Source: Thalassovita sp.
Lineage (GTDB): Bacteria > Pseudomonadota > Alphaproteobacteria > Rhodobacterales > Rhodobacteraceae
NCBI RefSeq assembly: GCF_963691685.1
Contig: NZ_OY829290.1
Span: forward strand, 4,305,001-4,369,000
Direction: 5' to 3'
Length of the DNA: 64,000 nucleotides
Shown piece after piece: positions 48,523 through 57,874 of the stretch. Numbering within the stretch: the first letter of the stretch is position 1; every line of letters begins with the position of its first letter. A program made the position numbers and the translations under genes. Below the pieces are notes generated by a model. It ran no database searches, was not told where the DNA came from, and saw only the letters and a list, made by a program, of their open reading frames with translations.

Positions 48523-50451
48523 TCAGGCGCGCTTTTCACCAATCGAGGCGATGTTCAGCGTTTTGAGCACCTTGGCCTCAATATCCGACGCATTCAGCCC
48601 CGCCACATCATACATGGCTTTCGGGCTGGCCTGATCGATGAAGATGTCCGGCAGCACCATCGAACGGTACTTCAGACCGTGATCAAAAACGCCCTCTTCG
48701 GCCAGGAACTGCGCCACGTGGCTGCCGAAACCGCCAATGGCGCCTTCTTCAATCGTCAGCAGAACCTCATGGTTCGCAGCCAGATCGCGGATCAGATCCT
48801 CATCCAGCGGTTTGGCGAAACGGGCGTCAGCCACGGTTGGGGTGATCCCCTTAGCCGCCAGCCGGTCACAGGCCTGCATGACCTCTTGCAGGCGGGTGCC
48901 GAAGGACAGGATCGCCACACGGCTGCCCTCCTGAATGATGCGGCCCTTACCAATTTCCAGCGGGGTGCCACGTTCGGGCAGGTCGATGCCGACGCCTTCA
49001 CCACGCGGGTAGCGGAAGGCAATCGGCCCCTCATCATGCGCGGCGGCGGTCGCCACCATATGCATCAGCTCAGCCTCATCCGCCGCAGCCATGACCACCA
49101 TACCTGGCAGGTTTGCCAGATAGGCCACATCAAAACTGCCCGCATGGGTGGCCCCGTCAGCGCCAACCAGACCGGCGCGGTCGATGGCGAAACGCACGGG
49201 CAGCCGCTGAATGGCCACATCATGCACCACCTGATCATAGCCGCGCTGCAGGAAGGTCGAATACATCGCGCAGAACGGCTTCATTCCCCCGGCCGCCAGA
49301 CCGGCGGCGAAGGTCACGCCATGCTGTTCGGCAATGCCCACATCAAAACAACGGCTGGGGTAGCGTTCCGCGAACAGACCCAGACCGGTGCCATCCGGCA
49401 TCGCAGCCGTGACTGCGGTAATCTTGTCATCCACCGCAGCCTCTGCCAGCAGGGCCTTGGAAAACACGCTGGTATAGCTGGGCGCATTGGACGCGGCTTT
49501 ATGCTGCTTGCCGGTCAGCACATCAAACTTGGCCGTGGCGTGACCCTTGTCCGATGCGGCTTCGGCCGGGGCGTAGCCCTTACCCTTTTTGGTTTGCACG
49601 TGGATCAGCACCGGGCCTGTCGCGCGCGCCTTCAAAGTGCGCATGACCTGCAACAGCTGCGGCATGTCGTGACCATCAACCGGCCCCACATAGGTGAAGC
49701 CCAGTTCCTCAAACAGCGTGCCGCCAATGGTCATGCCTTTCAGCATTTCCTTGGCGCGTTTGGCGCCCTCACGGAAAGGTTCCGGCAACAGGCTAACCGC
49801 CCCTTTGGCGGCCTGCTTGATATCCTGCAACGGCTCAACAGTATAAAGGCGGTTCAGATAGTTGGACAGCGCGCCCACCGGCGGGGCGATCGACATGTCA
49901 TTGTCATTCAGCACCACAAACAGACGTTTGCCCAAGTGACCCGCGTTGTTCATCGCCTCAAAGGCCATACCAGCCGACATGGAGCCATCGCCGATCACTG
50001 CAATGGCATCACCAAGACCCGCCTCGGGGCTGCCGCCCAGATCCCGCGCCACGGCAAAGCCAAGACCTGCCGAGATCGAGGTGGAGCTATGCGCCGCGCC
50101 AAAGGGATCATAGGGCGATTCCGAGCGTTTGGTGAAACCAGACAACCCATCCTGCTGACGCAGGGTGCGGATCCGGTCACGACGGCCGGTGATGATCTTA
50201 TGCGGGTAGCTCTGGTGACTGACGTCCCAGATCAGTTTGTCCCGCGGGGTATCAAAGACCGAATGGATCGCCACGGTCAGCTCAACCACCCCCAGGCCCG
50301 CGCCCAAATGGCCGCCGGTTTCCGACACGGCGGAAATGGTTTCCTGCCGCAACTCATCCGCAATCTGGCGCAGCTGAGCGTCGTTGAAACGCTTCAGATC
50401 GGCAGGCACATTCACCTGGTCCAAAAGCGGTGTATTGGGTCTATCTGACAT
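48523..50451 (-). CDS. dxs: 1-deoxy-D-xylulose-5-phosphate synthase
   Basis: This 642-residue thiamine-diphosphate enzyme starts the MEP isoprenoid pathway from pyruvate and glyceraldehyde 3-phosphate. Landmarks: HLGAGLGVVELTVAIHSVFDTP and WDVSHQSYPHKIITGR near the N terminus, the TPP motif GDGSMSAGMAFEAMNN near 150, and the transketolase middle domain with DVGIAEQHGVTFAAG and DRAGLVGADGATHAG. It follows ispA by 21 bp in one operon with xseB. The antisense open frame of similar size is a shadow. Confidence 0.97.
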   Translation of the reverse strand: MSDRPNTPLLDQVNVPADLKRFNDAQLRQIADELRQETISAVSETGGHLGAGLGVVELTVAIHSVFDTPRDKLIWDVSHQSYPHKIITGRRDRIRTLRQQDGLSGFTKRSESPYDPFGAAHSSTSISAGLGFAVARDLGGSPEAGLGDAIAVIGDGSMSAGMAFEAMNNAGHLGKRLFVVLNDNDMSIAPPVGALSNYLNRLYTVEPLQDIKQAAKGAVSLLPEPFREGAKRAKEMLKGMTIGGTLFEELGFTYVGPVDGHDMPQLLQVMRTLKARATGPVLIHVQTKKGKGYAPAEAASDKGHATAKFDVLTGKQHKAASNAPSYTSVFSKALLAEAAVDDKITAVTAAMPDGTGLGLFAERYPSRCFDVGIAEQHGVTFAAGLAAGGMKPFCAMYSTFLQRGYDQVVHDVAIQRLPVRFAIDRAGLVGADGATHAGSFDVAYLANLPGMVVMAAADEAELMHMVATAAAHDEGPIAFRYPRGEGVGIDLPERGTPLEIGKGRIIQEGSRVAILSFGTRLQEVMQACDRLAAKGITPTVADARFAKPLDEDLIRDLAANHEVLLTIEEGAIGGFGSHVAQFLAEEGVFDHGLKYRSMVLPDIFIDQASPKAMYDVAGLNASDIEAKVLKTLNIASIGEKRA

Positions 50452-50472
50452 GGCCCCCTCCGGGGTGGGATT

Positions 50473-51342
50473 CTAGCTGTGTCGCGAGATAACGAAACGC
50501 GCTGCTTGCTGCAAGGTTTCGCCCTCGTCTCCGTAAGAGACTAGCGCATCACAGGCCTCTTGCACGAGGGTTTGCGCGCGGGATTTTGCCGCATCCAACC
50601 CCAGCAGCGAAACGAAGGTCGCTTTGCCGGCATCGGCGTCTTTGCCAACCGCCTTGCCAACGGTTTCCGCATCCCCTTCGACGTCCAGCACATCGTCCCA
50701 GATCTGAAAGGCAAGCCCCAGTTTCTGGGCATAGATGCTCAGCGCTTCGGTGTCCGCCCCCGCCAGCACCGCGCCAGCACAGGCCGACCATTCGATCAGC
50801 GCCCCGGTTTTCCCGGCCTGCAGTTCGGTGATCTGGTCCAGCGTCAGCGGTGTTGCCGCCGTTTCAGCCGCAATATCAAGCGCCTGCCCTTTGACCATGC
50901 CCTCAGCCCCCACCGCGCGGGCCATCCGCAGCACCAGTTCCGCGCGTACCAACGGATCGGCTGAGGCTTCTGGCCGCGCCAACAATTCAAACGCCAGCGT
51001 CTGCAACGCATCGCCCGCCAGAACCGCGGTGGCCTCATCCCATTTCACATGGACGGTCGGCAAGCCGCGCCGCAGGTCATCATCATCCATCGCCGGCAGA
51101 TCATCATGCACCAGCGAATAGGCATGCAGCGCCTCAACCGAGGCCGCAGCCCAGATCGCCTGTTCCGGCGCAATCCCGTGCAACCGGGCGCTTTCCAACA
51201 CCAGAAAGGCCCGCAGCCGTTTACCGCCCGCGCTGGCATAGGACATCGCCTGCACTACCGGCAGATCGCCCATGGAACCAATCACATCATCCAGATGCGC
51301 CTGCACCTGCGATGCGGCGTCTTTCAAACGGGTTTCAAACAC
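50473..51342 (-). CDS. ispA: Farnesyl diphosphate synthase (polyprenyl synthetase)
   Basis: This 289-residue trans-prenyltransferase condenses IPP with DMAPP and GPP. The two aspartate-rich motifs are LVHDDLPAMDDDDLRRG near residue 80 and IWDDVLDVEGD near 215; GGKRLRAFLVL contains the IPP-binding basic residues. It is adjacent to xseB without a gap and upstream of dxs, the common arrangement in Alphaproteobacteria. Confidence 0.96.
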   Translation of the reverse strand: MFETRLKDAASQVQAHLDDVIGSMGDLPVVQAMSYASAGGKRLRAFLVLESARLHGIAPEQAIWAAASVEALHAYSLVHDDLPAMDDDDLRRGLPTVHVKWDEATAVLAGDALQTLAFELLARPEASADPLVRAELVLRMARAVGAEGMVKGQALDIAAETAATPLTLDQITELQAGKTGALIEWSACAGAVLAGADTEALSIYAQKLGLAFQIWDDVLDVEGDAETVGKAVGKDADAGKATFVSLLGLDAAKSRAQTLVQEACDALVSYGDEGETLQQAARFVISRHS

Positions 51343-51585
51343 TTAAAGACCTTCGACCGCATTCAGGCCGTTGGGCTGGCCTTCCCCATCCAAAGTGATC
51401 GCAGCCACTTTTTCCTCGGCCTCTTTCAGCTTGGCTTCGCAGCGCTTCTTCAGCTCTGCGCCGCGCTCATAGAGCTTGATGGAATCCTCAAGCGCAACAT
51501 CGCCACGCTCCAGCTGGCCAACAACGGTTTCCAGCTCTCGCATCGCATCTTCAAAGCTCATCTCACTGACGGGTTTCTCGCTCAT
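51343..51585 (-). CDS. xseB: Exodeoxyribonuclease VII small subunit
   Basis: This 80-residue helical protein shows the family core MSFEDAMRELETVVGQLERGDVALEDSIKLYERG and CEAKLKEAEEKV. XseB subunits form coiled helices on XseA; the xseA gene is not in this window. It is the first gene of xseB-ispA-dxs. Confidence 0.95.
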   Translation of the reverse strand: MSEKPVSEMSFEDAMRELETVVGQLERGDVALEDSIKLYERGAELKKRCEAKLKEAEEKVAAITLDGEGQPNGLNAVEGL

Positions 51586-51676
51586 GCGGCCTCTCCATCC
51601 AAACCTGATCGTTACGCGCTGTCAGACCATATTTTGCGGGTGAAGTCGAGACCGGCGCCCGCGCCACGATGGCGCT

Positions 51677-52378
51677 TTAATCCGGCGCCAGCATGTAGCC
51701 TGCACCGCGCACCGTTTGCAGATACCGCGGCTGTTTCGGATCGCTTTCCAACTTGCGCCTCAGCCGGGTGATCTGCACATCCACAGCACGTTCCTGCGCC
51801 TGGCCCCGGTCACGGCCCAGATCCTCCACCAGCTTGGCCCGGCTGATCGCCTCACCGGGCAAGGCCGAGAAAATTTTCATCAGCTGGCTTTCGGTGGCGG
51901 TCAAACGCACAATCTCATCGCCGCGCCACAGTTCGCCGCGATCAATATCGTAGCGGATCGGGCCAAGGCTCAGCACCTTGGGGGCTGCATCCTTGGCCTC
52001 TGGCTCGGGCATACGGCGCAGAATGGCATTGATCCGCAACAGCAGCTCTTTGGGCTCAAAGGGTTTTGACAGGTAGTCATCGGCCCCCGCCTCCAACCCG
52101 GCAATCCGGTCGGTGGTTTCGCCCTTGGCGGTCAACAGCAGGATCGGGGTGCTCATGGTCTGGCGCAGATCGCGGGTCAGGCTGACGCCATCCTCACCGG
52201 GCATCATCACGTCCATCACGATCATATCGAAATCAAGCCCCGACAACAGCCGCCGCGCATGCGCCGCATCACGCGCCGCCGACACCAGGAAACCATTACG
52301 GATCAGAAACTTCTGCAACAGGCTGCGGATCCGCTCATCATCATCGACAATCAGCAGGTGGGCGTCTACGTCACTCAT
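51677..52378 (-). CDS. petR: OmpR-family response regulator, PetR type
   Basis: This 233-residue regulator has a receiver domain (acidic pair in LLIVDDDERIR, phospho-acceptor Asp56 in VMDVMMPGEDG, lysine in KPFEPKELLLRI) and a winged-helix domain ending RAVDVQITRLRRKLESDPKQPRYLQTVRGAGYM. It overlaps the MarR-type gene upstream by 4 bp. A MarR plus OmpR pair of this kind matches PetP-PetR of Rhodobacter capsulatus, described upstream of petABC; here the pair is about 26 kb from petABC. No histidine kinase gene is adjacent. Confidence 0.85.
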   Translation of the reverse strand: MSDVDAHLLIVDDDERIRSLLQKFLIRNGFLVSAARDAAHARRLLSGLDFDMIVMDVMMPGEDGVSLTRDLRQTMSTPILLLTAKGETTDRIAGLEAGADDYLSKPFEPKELLLRINAILRRMPEPEAKDAAPKVLSLGPIRYDIDRGELWRGDEIVRLTATESQLMKIFSALPGEAISRAKLVEDLGRDRGQAQERAVDVQITRLRRKLESDPKQPRYLQTVRGAGYMLAPD

Positions 52379-52872
52379 GCGCCGCTCTCCCTCAGGGCGT
52401 GGTATTTGCGGCGCATTTCAGGATCCATCATCGCCTCCAGAACCTGCCGGAACCCGGCCACCGCCTGCGGCCCCGCAGCCCGGTAAGCCGCACGCATACG
52501 GGCGCGTTGGGCATCAGACAGTTTGCGCTCCAGCTCCTGACCTGCATCGGTCAGGTACAGATTGCGCTCGCGCTTGTCGCTGACCCCAACGCGGCTTTCA
52601 ACCAGCCCATCTTCAATCAGGGTCCGCAGCACCCGGTTCAGCGACTGTTTGGTAACCCCCAGCAGGATCAGCAGGTTGTTCACCGTTGTGCCCGGGGCAC
52701 GGTTGATAAAGTGGATGGCCCGGTGATGGGCGCGGCCGTAGGCCATGCCGGTCAAAATCCGATCAGGATCCGCGGTAAATCCACGATAGGCGAAGAACAT
52801 CGCCTCGATCCCCTGTCGCAGCTGCTCATCCGTCAGAAAGAGGAGATTCTCGCCCGTACCAACGTCGCTCAT
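52375..52872 (-). CDS. petP: MarR-family transcriptional regulator, PetP type
   Basis: This is a 165-residue protein from the ATG at 52872 (GGAGG upstream). The MarR winged helix is seen in FINRAPGTTVNNLLILLGVTKQSLNRVLRTLIEDGLVESRVGVSDKR in two parts: the recognition helix and the DKRERNLYLT wing. It is translationally coupled to petR. Pairing with petR is the main reason for the name; the ligand is unknown. Confidence 0.82.
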   Translation of the reverse strand: MSDVGTGENLLFLTDEQLRQGIEAMFFAYRGFTADPDRILTGMAYGRAHHRAIHFINRAPGTTVNNLLILLGVTKQSLNRVLRTLIEDGLVESRVGVSDKRERNLYLTDAGQELERKLSDAQRARMRAAYRAAGPQAVAGFRQVLEAMMDPEMRRKYHALRESGA

Positions 52873-53045
52873 CCAATCCTCCAAAACTCACCTACTGCCA
52901 ATGGTTTCATCAGCTTATGTCAGTCTTATTGACTTTCCAAGATCGGAATGCTACCGAATCGCAGTTTTCGCGCAAGAATATGTCCGGTCCGGTCCAATTC
53001 GGCGCAATTTTCGCAAACACCCCATCTAGGGCAGGAGAGACGACA

Positions 53046-53912
53046 ATGGCCGGTTATGACGATCGCGACGGCAAGATCTGGATGAATGGCAAACTGGTGG
53101 AATGGCGTGACGCCAATGTTCACATTCTCAGCCACGCGCTGCACTATGCCTCCTCGGTGTTCGAAGGGGAACGCTGCTACAACGGCAAGATCTTCAAATC
53201 GGTGGAACACTCCGAACGTCTGATCAAATCAGCCGAACTCTTGGACATGGAAATCCCCTACTCGGTCGAAGAACTGGAAGCCGCCAAATACGAAGTGCTG
53301 AAGGCCAACGGCTGGCAGGACGCCTACGTACGGGCTGTCGCCTGGCGCGGCGCGGGTGAAGACATGGGTGTTGCGTCGCGCAAGAACCCGGTGCAGGTCG
53401 CCGTCGCTGCCTGGGAATGGGGCAACTACTATGGCGACGCCAAGATGAAGGGCGCCAAACTCGACATCGCCAAATGGCGCCGTCCTGACCCCGCCACCAT
53501 CCCGCATGAAGCCAAAGCCGCCGGCCTCTACATGATCTGCACCATGTCGAAACACGCCGCCGAAGACAAAGGCTGCTCGGACGCAATGATGTATGACTAC
53601 CGCGGCTATGTGGCCGAGGCGACCGGCGCCAACATCTTCTTCGTGAAAGACGGCGAAGTGCACACACCCAAGCCTGACGCCTTCCTGAACGGCATCACCC
53701 GCCAGACCGTGGTTGGCATGCTGAAAGAGCGCGGCGTGAACGTCATCGAACGCCACATCCTGCCGGAAGAGCTGGCCTCCTTCGAACAGTGCTGGCTGAC
53801 CGGCACCGCCGCCGAGGTCACCCCGGTGGGCCAGATCGGCGATTTCACCTTTGAGGTCGGCACGCTGACCCGTGAAATTTCTGAGGCCTATGAGGCGCTG
53901 GTGCGCGCCTGA
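53046..53912 (+). CDS. ilvE: Branched-chain amino acid aminotransferase
   Basis: This is a 288-residue PLP enzyme of fold type IV from the ATG at 53046 (AGGAGAG upstream); the longer frame from 52917 is not used. Landmarks: HALHYASSVFEGERCYNG, the conserved RAVAWRG strand, the catalytic lysine region (MSKHAAEDKGCSDAMMYD), YVAEATGANIFFVKDGEVHTP and TPKPDAFLNGITR. It transaminates leucine, isoleucine and valine. A terminator follows. Confidence 0.95.
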   Translation: MAGYDDRDGKIWMNGKLVEWRDANVHILSHALHYASSVFEGERCYNGKIFKSVEHSERLIKSAELLDMEIPYSVEELEAAKYEVLKANGWQDAYVRAVAWRGAGEDMGVASRKNPVQVAVAAWEWGNYYGDAKMKGAKLDIAKWRRPDPATIPHEAKAAGLYMICTMSKHAAEDKGCSDAMMYDYRGYVAEATGANIFFVKDGEVHTPKPDAFLNGITRQTVVGMLKERGVNVIERHILPEELASFEQCWLTGTAAEVTPVGQIGDFTFEVGTLTREISEAYEALVRA

Positions 53913-53934
53913 TCCATCAGGACCAACTGACAGC

Positions 53935-53966
53935 AAAGGCGGCCCCAATGCGGAGGCCGCCTTTTT
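53935..53966 (+). terminator. Terminator of ilvE
   Basis: AAAGGCGGCC pairs with GGCCGCCTTT over a ten-base loop, followed by further T residues, 22 bp past the stop codon. Confidence 0.88.
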
Positions 53967-54070
53967 CATGTCTTTCAATGATCCCCAAATACTCCGGCCG
54001 GAGGCCCCGAGAAACAAAGCGCGCGCCCCGAAGGGCGCGCACCGTTTAGTTTCGCGATGGTGAGGTCAGG

Positions 54071-55282
54071 TTAACCCGGGCTCATCCCGCGCAGACGCTC
54101 GGAGCGACGGCGCAACAGTTCCACCGTGGTCAGCAGACCGATTGAGATCACAACAAGGATCGTCGCCACCGCCAGAATGGTCGGTGAGATCTGCTCGCGC
54201 AGGCCGGTGAACATCTGCCATGGCAGCGTCTTCTGGCTGGCCGAGCCGACAAACAGCACCACAACCACTTCGTCAAACGAGGTGATGAAGGCGAAAAGGC
54301 CACCTGAGATCACGCCGGGCAGGATCAGCGGCATCTGCACCTTGAAGAAGGTGGTCACCGGGTTCGCCCCCATATTCGCCGCCGCACGGGTCAGTGAGTT
54401 GTCAAAACCCACCAGCGTTGCGGTGACGGTGATGATCACGAAGGGAATGCCCAGCACAGCATGCGCCAGTACCACTTTGATGTAGCCCACAAAGGTCTTG
54501 TCGAGGCCCAGCGATCCTTCCAGCCAGTTGCCGATCTGGCTATAGAAGAAGAACATGCCGGTGGCCGAAATGATCAACGGCACAATCATCGGCGAAATCA
54601 GGATCGCCATGATCGCCCGTTTGAACGGCACGTGGCTCTGGCTGAGGCCAATGGCCGCCAGGGTGCCCAGGCTCACCGAGATGACCGTCGCAATCGGCGC
54701 GATGATCAGCGAGTTCTTGAATGAGCGCTGCCATTCATTGTTGGTGAAGAAGTCGCGGTAGTGCTTCAGCGAATAGCCTTCCGGATCCAGACGCAGCATT
54801 TCAGGCGTAAAGGTAAAGAAGTCCTGCGCGTTGAACGACAGCGGCATCACCACCAGGATCGGTGTGATCAGGAAGGTAAAGATCGCCCCACAGATCACCC
54901 GGAAGGTATAGTGCCACAGCACCTGGCGCGGTGTCAGGTAGGGCAGCAGACGCTGACGATAGCGCCCTTCGTAAAGCCAGTAGATGAACCAGTGGAACAG
55001 CCAGCCAAAGACGGCGCCCAGGATCACCCCCGGCACACCGCCGAAGACAAAGCCCAGAACAGACAGCAGCGCGATGGAGATCCACTTGGCTAGGCCTTCG
55101 TTTTTCAGGCCGAAGATGAAGACCGCAGCCATGGCCACGATCAGCGCCGCACCGATCACGATGCCGGCAAGGCCGGATCCGTTTGCAGTGCCAACAAAGA
55201 GCCCCAGCAGCGCCCCGGCCGCGCCCACAGTGGGCATGACCAGTGACATGGGTTTGCGAGAGATGGGAGTAAGTGCAGCCAT
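54071..55282 (-). CDS. Polyamine-type ABC transporter permease (PotC-like) with an extra N-terminal membrane region
   Basis: This 403-residue protein has about 130 residues before the usual permease core, holding four extra hydrophobic segments (GAAGALLGLFVGTANGSGLAGI, LIVAMAAVFIFGL, ISIALLSVLGFVFGGVPGVILGAVFGWLFHW in two parts). The core begins near WHYTFRVICGAIFTFLI and carries the coupling motif RAAANMGANPVTTFFKVQMPLILPG. PotC is normally about 260-280 residues. It is the last gene of a four-gene operon with the ATPase, binding protein and PotB-like permease. Confidence 0.88.
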   Translation of the reverse strand: MAALTPISRKPMSLVMPTVGAAGALLGLFVGTANGSGLAGIVIGAALIVAMAAVFIFGLKNEGLAKWISIALLSVLGFVFGGVPGVILGAVFGWLFHWFIYWLYEGRYRQRLLPYLTPRQVLWHYTFRVICGAIFTFLITPILVVMPLSFNAQDFFTFTPEMLRLDPEGYSLKHYRDFFTNNEWQRSFKNSLIIAPIATVISVSLGTLAAIGLSQSHVPFKRAIMAILISPMIVPLIISATGMFFFYSQIGNWLEGSLGLDKTFVGYIKVVLAHAVLGIPFVIITVTATLVGFDNSLTRAAANMGANPVTTFFKVQMPLILPGVISGGLFAFITSFDEVVVVLFVGSASQKTLPWQMFTGLREQISPTILAVATILVVISIGLLTTVELLRRRSERLRGMSPG

Positions 55283-55287
55283 GTTCG

Positions 55288-56571
55288 TTACCCCAGCTTC
55301 ACGTTGTCGATGCCAACGATCTTATCGTAGGCCCAGTAAAGGATCAGAACCACCGCCAGCAGAATGGTGCCAAGCGCCGCTGCCAGACCCCAGTTCAGTG
55401 AGCTGGAGATGTGGTATGCGATCCGGTTCGAGATGAAGACACCTTTGGTGCCGCCGACGATTTCAGGCGTGATGTAGTAGCCAATCGCCAGAATAAACAC
55501 GAGGATCGACCCCGCCCCGATGCCCGGAATGGACTGCGGGAAGTAGACGCGCCAGAAGGCCGTCCAATCGGTGGCGCCCATCGATTTTGCAGCGCGCACG
55601 TAATAAGGTTTGATCGTCTGCATCACCGAATACATCGGCAGGATCATGAACGGCAGCAAGATGTGGGTCATCGCGATGATCGTACCGGTCTGGTTGTTGA
55701 TCAGCACAAGGCGTGAGTCATCCGCAACCATGCCAAGCCACACCAGCACCTCATTGACCACCCCCTGTTGTTGCAGCATCACTTTCCACGCCGAGGTTCG
55801 CACCAGAAGCGATGTCCAGAAGGGCAGCAACACCAGGATCATCAGGATGTTGGCGGTGCGCATCGGCAGGTTGGCCAGAATCCAGGCCACCGGGTAGCCA
55901 AGAATGATACAGGACACGGTGATGATCACCGACATGATCAGCGTCCGCTGGAACAGCTTGATCAGGATCTGCTTGTCTTCGGGCTGCGATTGCGCGCCCT
56001 CAGGGGTACGGCGCATGTCCACGGCGTTCAGGAAATAGCCGTTTGTCAGCCGCACAGAATGCGTTTTGATCGTCCGCCAGGTCTCAACATCGCCCCACTT
56101 CTTGTCGATATCGATGATCTTTTCTTTGAAAGGCGCATCGGCTGCAGGGTCGAGTTTTTTCAGTTTGCGGCCGGATTTTCTGAACAGCGACGACATGCCG
56201 GTCTGCTCATAGTTCAGACGGGTGCCCAGACGTGTGTGTTTTTTGGCTTCAATCGCAGCGACCATATCGGTGGCGAAGGCTGCATAAAGCGCCTCATCCG
56301 GCAATTCGCCGCTTTCGGCGTCCCAATTGCGCAGTTCAACCACGGTCAGCGGCAGCGTATCAGCGACGATGTCATTTTCCACTGAGCGGAACAGCATCGA
56401 GCCGATAGGAATGATGAATGAAACCAGGACGAAGATCAGCAGCGGTGCAATCAGCATCAATGCTCGCATCTTCTGGCGGCGAAGGGCGCGGCTGAGGCTG
56501 CGCTTTAGCGGTGTGCCGTCTGCGGCCAACACTGGGCCCGTAGCTTGGCCGGTATCGGTTGTAACGCTCAT
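55288..56571 (-). CDS. Polyamine-type ABC transporter permease (PotB-like) with a long periplasmic insert
   Basis: This 427-residue permease has TM1 near residues 36-58 (LMLIAPLLIFVLVSFIIPIGSM), then an insert of about 135 polar residues (from VENDIVADTLPLTVVELRNW to PEDKQILIKL) before the other five TM helices. The coupling motif is RAAKSMGATDWTAFWRVYFPQSIPGI. PotB is normally about 280 residues. The insert is predicted periplasmic and may contact the binding protein. It is separated from the next permease by 5 bp. Confidence 0.88.
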   Translation of the reverse strand: MSVTTDTGQATGPVLAADGTPLKRSLSRALRRQKMRALMLIAPLLIFVLVSFIIPIGSMLFRSVENDIVADTLPLTVVELRNWDAESGELPDEALYAAFATDMVAAIEAKKHTRLGTRLNYEQTGMSSLFRKSGRKLKKLDPAADAPFKEKIIDIDKKWGDVETWRTIKTHSVRLTNGYFLNAVDMRRTPEGAQSQPEDKQILIKLFQRTLIMSVIITVSCIILGYPVAWILANLPMRTANILMILVLLPFWTSLLVRTSAWKVMLQQQGVVNEVLVWLGMVADDSRLVLINNQTGTIIAMTHILLPFMILPMYSVMQTIKPYYVRAAKSMGATDWTAFWRVYFPQSIPGIGAGSILVFILAIGYYITPEIVGGTKGVFISNRIAYHISSSLNWGLAAALGTILLAVVLILYWAYDKIVGIDNVKLG

Positions 56572-56651
56572 GGTGTCCCCGTCGGAAATTTGGTGTGGAT
56601 GGGCCGTACGTTGCGGCCCATCCTTTATATCAAAGCTGAAAGTTCAGCTTC

Positions 56652-57755
56652 TTACTTGGCCAGCCAAGCCTGGAATTTCGCGTCGATATCGTCGCGATAG
56701 TCCGCCCAGAACTCATAGTTGTTCAGGAAGGTGTTCTTGGCGTTCGCCGGATCGGTCGGCATGTGCGGCGCCATGTCGATGCCCAGTTCGGCGTGCTTAC
56801 CTACCAGCGGCGCCGAGGAGGCACGGGCCGGACCGTAGGAGATGTACTTGGCCTGATCCGCCAGACGCTGGGTGTCGGTGGCGAAGTAGATGTAGTCCAG
56901 AGCACGGGCTTTGCGCTCTTCGCTCAGACCGGCGGGGATGATCCAGCCGTCGATGTCAAACACCTGAGCGTCCCACAGCATAGCAACCGGCTGTTTCTGC
57001 TCTTCGATGACCGAGAACAGACGACCGTTGAAGGTCGAGCCCATTACGATTTCGCCGTCAGCCAGCAGCTGAGGGGTGTCGGCGCCAGCGGACCACCAGA
57101 TGGTCTGGTCTTTGATGGTGTCCAGTTTCGCCAGTGCGCGGTCCTGACCTTCGGAAGTTTCCAGAACTTCGTAGATCTCGTCCTTCGGAACACCGTCACA
57201 CAGCAGCGCCCATTCTACGTTGCCGATCGGCTTTTTCGCCAGCGCGCGCTTGCCCGGGTAGGCTTCCAGGTCAAAGACGTCACAGACCGAGCTGGGCGGG
57301 GTGTCGCCAACCAGGTCGGTGCGGTAGCCAAAGGTGGTCGAGAATACGATCTGCGGGATGAAGCAGTCGGAAACCAGCATTGCGCCGAAGTCATCTTCGG
57401 CCGAAGTGCCATCAGGTGCAGGGGCCAGCATGGTGTTGAAGTCGATTTCTTCGGCCAGGCCTTCGTCACACAGACGCATCGCGTCAGCGGCTTCAACGTC
57501 CACAACATCCCAGGTCACGTTGCCAGCTTCGTTCATGGCGCGCAGCTTCGATACCGCTTCACCCGAGCTGTCGTCGTTGATGATGGTCACGCCGGTGTTC
57601 GCCGAATAGGGCTCGTGATAGGCCTTCAGCTGCGACTTGGAGTAGGCACCACCCCAGGACACGATGGTCATTTCGTTGGCCATATCAGCCGCCGCCACTG
57701 CGCCAGCTGCGAAAGCCAGAGCGGTAGAGGTCATAAAGATCTTGGTGAGTTTCAT
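56652..57755 (-). CDS. Periplasmic substrate-binding protein of a polyamine-type ABC transporter
   Basis: This 367-residue protein has a Sec signal peptide (MKLTKIFMTSTALAFAAGAVAA). The mature part matches bacterial periplasmic binding protein family 6/PotD-like: MTIVSWGGAYSKSQLKAYHEPYS, NDDSSGEAVSKLRAM, VVDVEAADAMRLCDEGL and WWSAGADTPQLLADGEIVMGSTFNGRL. A role in spermidine/putrescine or related compound uptake is likely. It lies between the ATPase and permease genes. Confidence 0.88.
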   Translation of the reverse strand: MKLTKIFMTSTALAFAAGAVAAADMANEMTIVSWGGAYSKSQLKAYHEPYSANTGVTIINDDSSGEAVSKLRAMNEAGNVTWDVVDVEAADAMRLCDEGLAEEIDFNTMLAPAPDGTSAEDDFGAMLVSDCFIPQIVFSTTFGYRTDLVGDTPPSSVCDVFDLEAYPGKRALAKKPIGNVEWALLCDGVPKDEIYEVLETSEGQDRALAKLDTIKDQTIWWSAGADTPQLLADGEIVMGSTFNGRLFSVIEEQKQPVAMLWDAQVFDIDGWIIPAGLSEERKARALDYIYFATDTQRLADQAKYISYGPARASSAPLVGKHAELGIDMAPHMPTDPANAKNTFLNNYEFWADYRDDIDAKFQAWLAK

Positions 57756-57874
57756 ACTTATTCTCCCAGAGTTGATCCCGTTAATTTATTGTTTGGGCCC
57801 GTCGTCACGGGGGAAACGACAAAGGGCCTCAGGCGGTCTGCACCCCCACTAGGGGGATGCAGAAGTTGTCCGCA

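Noticed and set aside
48511..50448. 645-codon open frame antisense to dxs
   Set aside because: The dxs frame has full family motifs; the antisense product is Arg/His/Gln-rich with no domain.
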